Source: an uncultured Collinsella sp.
GTDB taxonomy: Bacteria > Actinomycetota > Coriobacteriia > Coriobacteriales > Coriobacteriaceae
Assembly: GCA_900541665.1 (NCBI GenBank)
Contig: UQKV01000005.1
Span: 18,077-82,076, forward strand
DNA length: 64,000 nucleotides
Reading direction: 5' to 3'
The notes beneath the pieces were generated by a model. That model did not search any database. It was not told where the DNA came from and saw only the letters and a program-made list of their open reading frames with translations. Positions within the stretch are counted from its first letter, which is position 1; every line of letters begins with the position of its first letter. Below are positions 49,874 through 57,020 of the stretch, in pieces. A program made the translations under genes and the position numbers.

Positions 49874-52366
49874 ATGACGGTGTCGCAACAACCAAGTGCT
49901 ATCGAGGTGCGTGGTGCACGTGTCCACAACCTCAAGGACATCGATATCGATATCCCGCTGGGAAAGCTCGTGGGTATTGCCGGCGTGTCGGGTTCGGGTA
50001 AGAGCTCGCTGGCACTGGGCGTTCTTTACGCCGAGGGCTCGCGCCGTTACCTGGAGGCGCTCAGCACCTATACTCGACGTCGCCTGACGCAAGCCGAGCA
50101 CGCCCAGGTGGACGAGGTGCTGCACGTGCCGGCGGCGCTCGCATTGCATCAACGCCCCAGCGTGCCGGGCGTGCGTTCCACCTTTGGCACCATGACCGAG
50201 CTTAACAATAGCCTGCGTCTGCTCTTTAGCCGTTGCGCCCATCACGTGTGCCCGCACTGCGGGGCGCGCGTTGAGCCGAGCCTTAACGTGGCCGCAGGCC
50301 TGTCGCTCACGTGTCCGACATGCGGCCGCGAGTTCTACGCGCCGAGTGCCGAGGATTTGGCTTTCAATAGCGGTGGTGCGTGCCCTACCTGCGGCGGCAC
50401 CGGTGTCATGCGCGAGGTAGACGAGGCGAGCCTGGTGCCCGACGAGTCAAAGACCATCAACGAAGGCGCGGTGCTTCCCTGGGGCACGCTCATGTGGGAT
50501 CTGATGAAGCAGGTGGCCGGCGAGATGGGCGTGCGCACCGACGTGCCGTTTAACCAGCTCACGCCTCAAGAGCGCGACATCGTGTTTCACGGCCCGGCGG
50601 TTAAGAAGCACATTCTCTACGTTCCCAAAAACGGCGAGGGCGCCACGCCGCTCGACTTTACCTATTACAACGCCGTCTATACCGTTGAGAATGCGCTCGC
50701 CAAGGTTAAAGACGATAAGGGGCTTAAGCGTGTGGCTCGCTTTTTGCGCGAGGGACCATGCCGTGACTGCGCCGGCACGCGTCTCTCCGAGGCTGCGCGC
50801 CAGCCCCAGGTGCGTGGTACCAATCTGGCTCAGGCCGCGGCCATGACGCTTGGTGATGCGATCGAGTGGGTGCGCGGGGTGCCCGCATCCTTGCCGGCCG
50901 AGATGCGGCCCATGGCGACGGATATATGCGATTCGTTTTTGAGTGCGGCCCGTCGTCTGGTCGACCTGGGCCTCGATTACCTTTCACTCGACCGCGCCGG
51001 TGCTACGCTCTCCACGGGCGAGCGTCAGCGCGTGCAGCTCGCTCGCGTGGTGCGCAACCGATCGACGGGCGTGCTCTATGTGCTGGACGAGCCCTCGATT
51101 GGCTTGCATCCTGCCAATGTTGATGGTCTGGTAGGCGTGATGCGCGATCTGGTTGATGACGGCAACACCGTGGTTGTTGTCGACCACGATACGCGCGTAC
51201 TGGCGGAAGCCGACTATCTGGTCGAGATGGGCCCCGTTGCCGGAGCAGGTGGCGGCAGTGTAATCGCCGCGGGCACGGTGGAGGAGGTTGAACAATCGCA
51301 GGGCAGTCGCATCGCGCCGTTTTTGTGCTCAGAGTCCAAGCGCTTGCGTCCGCAGGTGACTGATGAGGAAATGTTCGACCAGGGCCATATCCGCATGGCA
51401 ACCGAGGCCATCCATACCGTCAAACCGCTCGAAGTCGATATCCCGCGCGGCCGTCTCGCTGCGGTGACGGGCGTTTCGGGCTCGGGCAAGACGACATTGG
51501 TGCTCGAGACGCTCATTCCGGCACTTAAGGCTCAGGCAACTGGCGAGCGCCTGCCAAAACATGTGCGCTGGATCGATGCCGAGGGTATCGCACGAGCAAA
51601 CCTGATTGACGCCACGCCCATCGGTGCCAACGTGCGCTCGACGGTGGCAACCTATGCCGACATCCATGATGAGCTGCGCCGCGCCTTCGCCCGTACGCCC
51701 GAGGCCAAGGCAGTCGGCTACAAGGCGGGCGCCTTTAGCTACAATACCGGCGCCTTGCGCTGCCCTACGTGTGATGGCACGGGCTCGATATCGCTCGACG
51801 TGCAGTTTTTGCCCGATGTCGAAATCGTCTGCCCGGCATGTCGCGGCTCACGTTATGCAGACGCGGCTTCGCATATCCATCGCGAGGGCAAGGACGGGAG
51901 TCTGCTTACGTTGCCGCAGCTCATGGACATGAGTGTGGACGAGGCCATCGACGCCACGGTGGGGCTCAAGAAAGTTCAGACGCGCTTGCAGACCTTGCAC
52001 GACCTTGGCTTGGGCTATCTCACGCTCGGTGAGCCCACGCCGGCGCTTTCGGGCGGCGAGGCGCAGCGTCTTAAGCTCGCGAGCGAGATGGGACGCGTGC
52101 AGGATGATGCCGTATTTGTGTTCGACGAGCCCACGATCGGCCTGCATCCGCTCGATGTTCAGGTGTTGCTGAATGTGTTCGACGGCCTTGTTGCCAAAGG
52201 CGCCACGGTTATCGTGATCGAACACGATCTCGACCTTATCCGTAACGCCGATTACGTGATCGACATGGGCCCAGGCGGTGGCAATGCGGGCGGGCAAATC
52301 GTCTGCGCCGGCACGCCAGGCGACATCGCAGCCTGCTCCGCAAGCATCACCGGCCGCTACTTATAA
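49874..52366 (+). CDS. UvrA-like ABC ATPase (class 2, short UvrA)
   Basis: 830 aa, against about 940 for UvrA proper. ATG 49874 follows AGGAAGGGGA. First Walker A GVSGSGKSS in VGIAGVSGSGKSSLALGVLY, a zinc site CPHCGARVE with CPTCGREFY, the hinge GGACPTCGGTG, signature LSTGERQRVQLAR; second Walker A GVSGSGKTT, zinc-like CPTCDGTGSISL with CPACRGSRY, signature LSGGEAQRLKL and Walker B VFDEPTIGLHPLD. UvrA2 proteins are linked to drug tolerance (for example in Streptomyces) or repair of special lesions. Its role here is not visible; no uvrB or uvrC lies near. Confidence 0.88.
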   Translation: MTVSQQPSAIEVRGARVHNLKDIDIDIPLGKLVGIAGVSGSGKSSLALGVLYAEGSRRYLEALSTYTRRRLTQAEHAQVDEVLHVPAALALHQRPSVPGVRSTFGTMTELNNSLRLLFSRCAHHVCPHCGARVEPSLNVAAGLSLTCPTCGREFYAPSAEDLAFNSGGACPTCGGTGVMREVDEASLVPDESKTINEGAVLPWGTLMWDLMKQVAGEMGVRTDVPFNQLTPQERDIVFHGPAVKKHILYVPKNGEGATPLDFTYYNAVYTVENALAKVKDDKGLKRVARFLREGPCRDCAGTRLSEAARQPQVRGTNLAQAAAMTLGDAIEWVRGVPASLPAEMRPMATDICDSFLSAARRLVDLGLDYLSLDRAGATLSTGERQRVQLARVVRNRSTGVLYVLDEPSIGLHPANVDGLVGVMRDLVDDGNTVVVVDHDTRVLAEADYLVEMGPVAGAGGGSVIAAGTVEEVEQSQGSRIAPFLCSESKRLRPQVTDEEMFDQGHIRMATEAIHTVKPLEVDIPRGRLAAVTGVSGSGKTTLVLETLIPALKAQATGERLPKHVRWIDAEGIARANLIDATPIGANVRSTVATYADIHDELRRAFARTPEAKAVGYKAGAFSYNTGALRCPTCDGTGSISLDVQFLPDVEIVCPACRGSRYADAASHIHREGKDGSLLTLPQLMDMSVDEAIDATVGLKKVQTRLQTLHDLGLGYLTLGEPTPALSGGEAQRLKLASEMGRVQDDAVFVFDEPTIGLHPLDVQVLLNVFDGLVAKGATVIVIEHDLDLIRNADYVIDMGPGGGNAGGQIVCAGTPGDIAACSASITGRYL

Positions 52367-52369
52367 CCG

Positions 52370-52402
52370 AATGTGACAAAGGGACAGTTCCTTTGTCACA
52401 TT
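52370..52402. repeat. Palindromic repeat family A, copy 5
   Basis: AATGTGACAAAGGGACAG pairs with TTCCTTTGTCACATT. It lies between two converging genes and supplies the stop codon of trmL on the minus strand (TGA at 52396-52398). Confidence 0.85.
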
Positions 52403-52995
52403 CCCGGAAAGCCTGTCTGGCGCAGGGCCTCGTAGAGGACGATGGCGGCGCTGTTGGAGAGGTTGAGTGCGCTGATGCGGTAGTCGTCCGGGTTGACGAA
52501 GTTGCCGCAGATATCCTGCCGAAGGATGGCCTCGTGGCTGTCCTCGGTATGTCCGAGTGATTCCTCGTGGGCTTCCCAAGCCTCGGCGTTATCGAGCGAG
52601 TCGCAATCGCGCAGCATAGGGATGCGTTCGCAGCGCTCGGGCGCCGCGGCGAGCAGCGGCTCGGGAATGCCCGAGCTCTCGCTGCCAAAGACCAAGTAGT
52701 CGCCGTCGCGGTAGGTGCTTTGCGCATAGGTGCGGCGTGCCTTTTTGGTCAGCAGATGTAGGTGCTCGTCGGCAGGGGAGAGGCCGTTGCGCGCAAGGAA
52801 ATCCTCCCAGCCGGCATAGGTTGTCACGTCCAAGTTCTGCCAGTAGCCCAGGCCGGCGCGACGTACCGTCTTGTCGTCGAGCGAAAAGCCCAGCGGCTCC
52901 ACCAGATGCAGGCGGGCGCCGGTGACCACGCAGGTACGGCCGATATTTCCCGTATTGGCTGGAATCTCGGGCGCATACAGCACAATGTTGAACAT
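52396..52995 (-). CDS. trmL: tRNA (cytidine/uridine-34-2'-O)-methyltransferase TrmL
   Basis: 199 aa from ATG 52995, with AAGGAG 6 bases upstream; longer in-frame starts to 53208 lack sites. SPOUT fold: MFNIVLYAPEIPANTGNIGR, DDKTVRRAGLGYWQNLDV, DYLVFGSESSGIPEPLL and ISALNLSNSAAIVLYEAL. The usual length is about 155 aa; here an insert of about 40 residues (CDSLDNAEAWEAHEESLG and onward) lies between the FGSESSG loop and the last helices. The last residues FPGM and the stop come from the edge of a palindromic repeat. Confidence 0.9.
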   Translation of the reverse strand: MFNIVLYAPEIPANTGNIGRTCVVTGARLHLVEPLGFSLDDKTVRRAGLGYWQNLDVTTYAGWEDFLARNGLSPADEHLHLLTKKARRTYAQSTYRDGDYLVFGSESSGIPEPLLAAAPERCERIPMLRDCDSLDNAEAWEAHEESLGHTEDSHEAILRQDICGNFVNPDDYRISALNLSNSAAIVLYEALRQTGFPGM

Positions 52996-53019
52996 GAATC
53001 TCCTTGGCTCAGAACGAAA

Positions 53020-53052
53020 AACCACCACGAAGGGCACCTTCGTGGTGGTTTG
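53020..53052 (-). terminator. Terminator of cobW operon
   Basis: On the minus strand AACCACCACGAAGG pairs with CCTTCGTGGTGGTT and is followed by TTTTC. It lies between the cobW-like stop and the trmL start. Confidence 0.85.
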
Positions 53053-53090
53053 GCGGCTACGTAGGCGGAAAAATGCCCGCTTGGATAAAC

Positions 53091-54221
53091 CTAGGCGCGG
53101 TGCCAGTCGGTTAGGCAGGCATCGAGGGAGGCGATGAGCGCATCCTTGTCCATGTGACGGCCGATGATGCACAGACTCGTCATGCGGTCGCCCGTCTCGT
53201 CGTCCCAAATCTGCATGATCTCGGGGTTCTCGTCGATGATCTTCTGCTTCTCGCCCTCGGGCGCCGAATCGACAAACAGGCCGTTCTCCATCAGGCGCAT
53301 CTGGTGGCCGGCCTGCTCAAACATGTAGCACATGTCCGGATCGCCGGTCTGCCACAGTGGACCCTTGACGCGGATGACCTCGTCGGGCCACTCCTGCTCA
53401 ACAAAATCGGTGAACTTCTGCAGGTCAAACGGCTTGCGGCGCGAGTACACAAAGGTCTCGATGTCGTACTCGAGCACCTCGGGGTCGTCGTGCTCCTCGG
53501 GATGCTCCATGGCCTCGATCCAGGCGGCGGAGTTGTAGGCGCGCATAAAGTCGAAGCGGTCGGTGTCGAGCAGCTCCTCCATGGGGACCTCGCCGTTTTG
53601 GGCCTCGACGATCACGGCGTCTTTCTGCAGGCTGCGCACGATGGCCTTGAGCTCGGCGATCTGCTCGGGGCTCACGGTATCGGTCTTGTTGAGGATCAGC
53701 GTGGAGCAGAACTCGATCTGCTGGATGAGTAGGCTCTCGATGTCGTCCTCGTCGATATCCTCGGCCAGCAGGTCGCGGCCGCCGTTGAACTCGTCGTACA
53801 TGCGGGCGCAATCGACTACGGCCACGATGTTGTCGAGTGCGAGCTTGGGCTCGCCGCCCACCTTGGCCTCGTCGCAGAAGCTCGAGATGGTGTAGGCGAT
53901 GGGGATGGGCTCGCAAATGCCCGAGGCCTCGATGATGATGTAATCGAAGTCACCCGAATCGGCGATGCCCTGCAGCTGGTTGGCAAGGTCGTCCGAAAGC
54001 GTACAGCAGATGCAGCCGTTGGTGAGCGGGATGAGGTCGTCGGTCTCGGAAAGGCCGCCGTCGGCGATGAGGCTGGCGTCGACGTTGATCTCGCCGATAT
54101 CGTTGACGATCACGGCGGCGCGGATACCGCCGTCGTTAGCGAGGATGTGGTTGAGCAGCGTGGTCTTGCCGGCACCGAGGTAGCCGGTAAGCATGATGAT
54201 CTTTACGGGTTTGTTGGGCAT
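53091..54221 (-). CDS. CobW/COG0523 metallochaperone GTPase
   Basis: 376 aa from ATG 54221 with GGAGGGC upstream. Walker A GYLGAGKT is at 13-20, the metal-binding CxCC motif (CICC, 72-75) in LTNGCICCTLSDDLANQL, and ILNKTDTVSPEQ is the G4 element. The C-terminal CobW_C domain follows. An acidic His/Asp stretch (EHPEEHDDPEVLE) is a possible metal site. Family members deliver Zn, Co or other metals (ZNG1, CobW, YjiA). No metal-specific operator was identified. It is the last gene of its operon, after the ArsC-like gene. Confidence 0.9.
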   Translation of the reverse strand: MPNKPVKIIMLTGYLGAGKTTLLNHILANDGGIRAAVIVNDIGEINVDASLIADGGLSETDDLIPLTNGCICCTLSDDLANQLQGIADSGDFDYIIIEASGICEPIPIAYTISSFCDEAKVGGEPKLALDNIVAVVDCARMYDEFNGGRDLLAEDIDEDDIESLLIQQIEFCSTLILNKTDTVSPEQIAELKAIVRSLQKDAVIVEAQNGEVPMEELLDTDRFDFMRAYNSAAWIEAMEHPEEHDDPEVLEYDIETFVYSRRKPFDLQKFTDFVEQEWPDEVIRVKGPLWQTGDPDMCYMFEQAGHQMRLMENGLFVDSAPEGEKQKIIDENPEIMQIWDDETGDRMTSLCIIGRHMDKDALIASLDACLTDWHRA

Positions 54222-54307
54222 GTGCCCTCCTTTGTTAGACATGGCTTACAGTTAAATCTTATGCCAAACGCTCGCTCTTATACCCACGCGCTGGCAAATA
54301 ACACAGG

Positions 54308-54649
54308 CTACTCCCAGGCTCCCCACACATCGGGGCAATAACCGACGGTGGCCTTTTTGCCGTTGCGCACGATGGGCTCGGCTAGAACCTGCTGATTCTC
54401 GAGCAGTTTATCGAAGCGCTGGCTAGGGGTGAGGTGCTGGATGAGCGCGAGCGTCTCCTCGTCCTTAGCTTTGGGGTTGAGCAGCTTGTCGATGCCGCCG
54501 ACCGCCTGCATCACGCTCGTGAGCTCGCCCTTGCTCATCTCCTTTTCCTTAAGGTCAATAAACTGCACCTTAATGCGGCGCTCTTTGAAGAAGCGCTGGG
54601 CCTTCTTGGTATCAAAGGACTTCTTGGTGCCGAAGATTTGCACGTTCAT
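54308..54649 (-). CDS. ArsC/Spx-like protein without the usual Cys
   Basis: 113 aa (ATG 54649). The thioredoxin-like ArsC fold is clear: NVQIFGTKKSFDTKKAQRFF, KVQFIDLKEKEMSKGELTSV, and QVLAEPIVRNGKKATVGY. In ArsC and Spx the first loop has CxxC or Cys-x5-Arg; here it reads GTKKSFDT with Ser in the expected place, so the redox or reductase reaction is unlikely. The only Cys is in GYCPDVW near the C-terminus. It lies 16 bases after the flavoprotein gene and 86 bases before cobW, on the same strand. Confidence 0.85.
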   Translation of the reverse strand: MNVQIFGTKKSFDTKKAQRFFKERRIKVQFIDLKEKEMSKGELTSVMQAVGGIDKLLNPKAKDEETLALIQHLTPSQRFDKLLENQQVLAEPIVRNGKKATVGYCPDVWGAWE

Positions 54650-54665
54650 AGTATGTTCCGCCGTT

Positions 54666-55289
54666 CTATCGAATGAAGTTGGTCGTTGCGTGATCTGCCT
54701 CGGGTGCGTTGATACCGGCGGCCTGTCCTGCCTCGATACAGCGCAGGAGCCACGCCATGTTTTTGCCGATGTTTCGCATGGTGGCAAGGCCCTCGGCATC
54801 CCCATCGGCGTCGCCGGGCACGCGGCCAAACACGTTGTTCCAGTAGGTGGAGGCAACCACGGGCATTTGCTTAATGGTGAAGTACTTGTTGAGCACATCG
54901 AACGTGGTCGACGTGCCGCCGCGACGGGCGACAGCGACCGCGGCGCCGGGTTTGTGCTCAAAGGCGTGCCCGCCTGCATAGAAGGCGCGATCGAGGGCCG
55001 AAAGGATGCGCCCGCTGGGGTGCGCATAGTAGACGGGCGAGCCAAAGACAAAGCCATCTGACTGCTCGGCGGCAGCGATGAGCTCGTTCACCACGTCGTC
55101 GTCAAAGGTGCAGCGACCACCGAGCTTGCCGCACTGGCCGCAACCGATGCAATCGCGAATGGGCTTGGCGCCCAGCTGAAACACCTCGGTATCAATGCCT
55201 TCGGCATTGAGCTGCTCGGCGACTTCGGCGAGTGCGCGGGCCGTGTTGCCGTTTGCCTTGGGGCTGCCATTGACCAAAAGAACCTTCAT
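54666..55289 (-). CDS. Iron-sulfur flavoprotein / NADPH-dependent FMN reductase
   Basis: 207 aa. ATG 55289 with GGGAG 6 bases upstream (GTG at 55292 possible). FMN phosphate loop VLLVNGSPKANGNTARAL, then the Cys cluster DCIGCGQCGKLGGRCTFDDD that often binds a 4Fe-4S, and FGSPVYYAHPSGRILSALDR. Members reduce flavins or quinones, or carry electrons in anaerobes. It heads a leftward group with the ArsC-like and CobW genes. C-terminal region KNMAWLLRCIEAG is helical. Confidence 0.88.
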   Translation of the reverse strand: MKVLLVNGSPKANGNTARALAEVAEQLNAEGIDTEVFQLGAKPIRDCIGCGQCGKLGGRCTFDDDVVNELIAAAEQSDGFVFGSPVYYAHPSGRILSALDRAFYAGGHAFEHKPGAAVAVARRGGTSTTFDVLNKYFTIKQMPVVASTYWNNVFGRVPGDADGDAEGLATMRNIGKNMAWLLRCIEAGQAAGINAPEADHATTNFIR

Positions 55290-55363
55290 CACAAACTCCC
55301 TCTGCTTTTGGTGACTTCTGCGGAGGATTATCGCACGAGAGGGCAGATGGCGTGGGCGCGGCG

Positions 55364-56893
55364 CTAATCCAGTTTGGTACCTGGCACCTGCACGGCTTTC
55401 CCGAGCAACGCTTTGAGCTCGTTCAAAATGGAAACGGGCTGACGGTCGACGCCGTCCAGATGGAGCGTGGCCACGCGAATGGGCGGCTGATATTCAAGTG
55501 AGCCGATGAGCACGGGAGTACCCAGGAACCGTTCGATGTCGCTCGCGATCTCGTCGATTGCCTCGGGGCCGAGCTCATCGAAGAGTGCCACGAACATCGG
55601 CCCCGTTGAGCGGAACAGGCGGCCCTTGCCGCGCGAACAATCCATGAGGCAGGCGGCGCTTTCGGCGAGCACGCGGTCGCCTGCATCGAATCCAAAGCGG
55701 GCATTGACCTCGGCGATATCGTCGACCTTAATGGCAATAAAGCCTGCCTCGCGCGGCACGCGACGCATTTCGCCAATGGCGTTGACCAGGGCGTGAATAT
55801 CGCCCAGGCCGGTCACGGAATCGGTCGTATCTGCCAAGCTTCGGTTGACGATAATGCCCACATACATGCTGGGCTCGGTATCGGTGCCGTCCAAGCGGTA
55901 GCCCGTGCAGTCGCAAAGCACGTAATTTCCGGTGGCATCCATTACGCGATACTGCATGTAGTGGAAGTGCCATGTGCTGTTTATCACCATGTCGAGTTCG
56001 GCGCGTACGTTGTTGCGGTCCTCGGGATGAACGCGGGCGAGCCACATGTCGAGTGAGCTAAAAGGGTGCTGGGAGGGCAGGTCAAAATCGCGCACGGCGT
56101 TAACCGACCATTGCGATTCGCCCGTATCGAGGTTAAGGATGAACGGATAACGCGTCTCGGAGCTCATGGAGATCGCTTGGAACACCCGGTCGTTGCAGGG
56201 AAGCTGATCGACGATTGGGCGTTGCGGCGCGTCATCGTCTTTCGGTTGTTGCACACGATGCATAAGCTTATAGCGATACATCTTGCGATCGGCATCCATC
56301 GTCATCTGGCGACGCGTGTCGCCGGCAAGTGGATCGACGCGCGAGCAGCCAAAGCTAAAGCTGCCGATCATGGGCGCCTTGCCACCTGAGCTCGCCTCGA
56401 TCAGCTCGGCACGTACCTGCTCCAAGCGCTGCTCGAGTTCAGTCTCGTTTGCGGAGAGCGAGATGAGCACAAACTCGTCTCCACCGATACGGAACAGCAT
56501 CTCATCGTGCTCCATGGTTTCGGAGAGCGTGCGGCAGATGCTCAGAATATAGCGATTGCCTTCGGCGTGGCCAAACCTATCATTGCAATGTTTGAGATGG
56601 TCGATGTCAATATAGGCGCAGGTGAAAGGGTCGCCTTTGTGCCAGAGTTGCTCGACGTGACGGTCGAATCCGTTGCGGTTGCCCAAGTTGGTGAGCGGGT
56701 CGATATAGGCGTTGCTCTCAAGCAGCCGGCGCTCTTGCTGCAGGATGGCATGCGTCTTTTGCAGTTGCTCGCCAACGGCGCGTAGCTCAGCAGGCAGCGC
56801 GGCAACATCGAGTTCGGCAGTCGAGATGCCATTCGCAAGTCGCTGAAGATAGGCAATAATCGATTGCTCGCCCAGGCGATATGACTCGTTCAT
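55364..56893 (-). CDS. Diguanylate cyclase with PAS-like and degenerate GGDEF domains
   Basis: 509 aa. ATG 56893 with AAGGAGG 9 bases upstream. A helical N-terminus (about 60 residues) is followed by an active GGDEF domain: CAYIDIDHLKHCNDRFGHAE and LFRIGGDEFVLISL (GGDEF intact). No RxxD inhibitory site sits just upstream. Middle residues (about 230-370) look like a PAS domain (SQWSVNAVRDFDL, RVMDATGNYVLCDCTG). The C-terminal 150 residues are a second, degenerate GGDEF fold (IAIKVDDIAEVNARFGFDAG without the motif). It makes c-di-GMP and is a neighbour of a GGDEF-EAL protein on the same strand. Confidence 0.9.
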   Translation of the reverse strand: MNESYRLGEQSIIAYLQRLANGISTAELDVAALPAELRAVGEQLQKTHAILQQERRLLESNAYIDPLTNLGNRNGFDRHVEQLWHKGDPFTCAYIDIDHLKHCNDRFGHAEGNRYILSICRTLSETMEHDEMLFRIGGDEFVLISLSANETELEQRLEQVRAELIEASSGGKAPMIGSFSFGCSRVDPLAGDTRRQMTMDADRKMYRYKLMHRVQQPKDDDAPQRPIVDQLPCNDRVFQAISMSSETRYPFILNLDTGESQWSVNAVRDFDLPSQHPFSSLDMWLARVHPEDRNNVRAELDMVINSTWHFHYMQYRVMDATGNYVLCDCTGYRLDGTDTEPSMYVGIIVNRSLADTTDSVTGLGDIHALVNAIGEMRRVPREAGFIAIKVDDIAEVNARFGFDAGDRVLAESAACLMDCSRGKGRLFRSTGPMFVALFDELGPEAIDEIASDIERFLGTPVLIGSLEYQPPIRVATLHLDGVDRQPVSILNELKALLGKAVQVPGTKLD

Positions 56894-56931
56894 GATGGAT
56901 AACCTCCTTGGGCGGAACAATGGTTTGTATC

Positions 56932-56962
56932 ATATCCCCAATTTGGTTTGAATTGGGGATAT
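56932..56962. promoter_or_regulatory. Perfect 12-bp inverted repeat between c-di-GMP genes
   Basis: ATATCCCCAATT at 56932-56943 pairs with AATTGGGGATAT at 56951-56962 around a 7-base loop. It lies 39 bases upstream of the diguanylate-cyclase start. No T-run follows on the minus strand, so operator or mRNA hairpin are both possible. Confidence 0.6.
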
Positions 56963-57020
56963 AAGTTAGCTAATGGAGACAAATTCCCCCTTCGGCGGTG
57001 GCGTTTTGCGTGCGAGCGTA

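Noticed and set aside
53091..54242. Start at 54242 for the CobW gene
   Set aside because: ATG 54221 has GGAGGGC in place, and homologues start near the Walker A.
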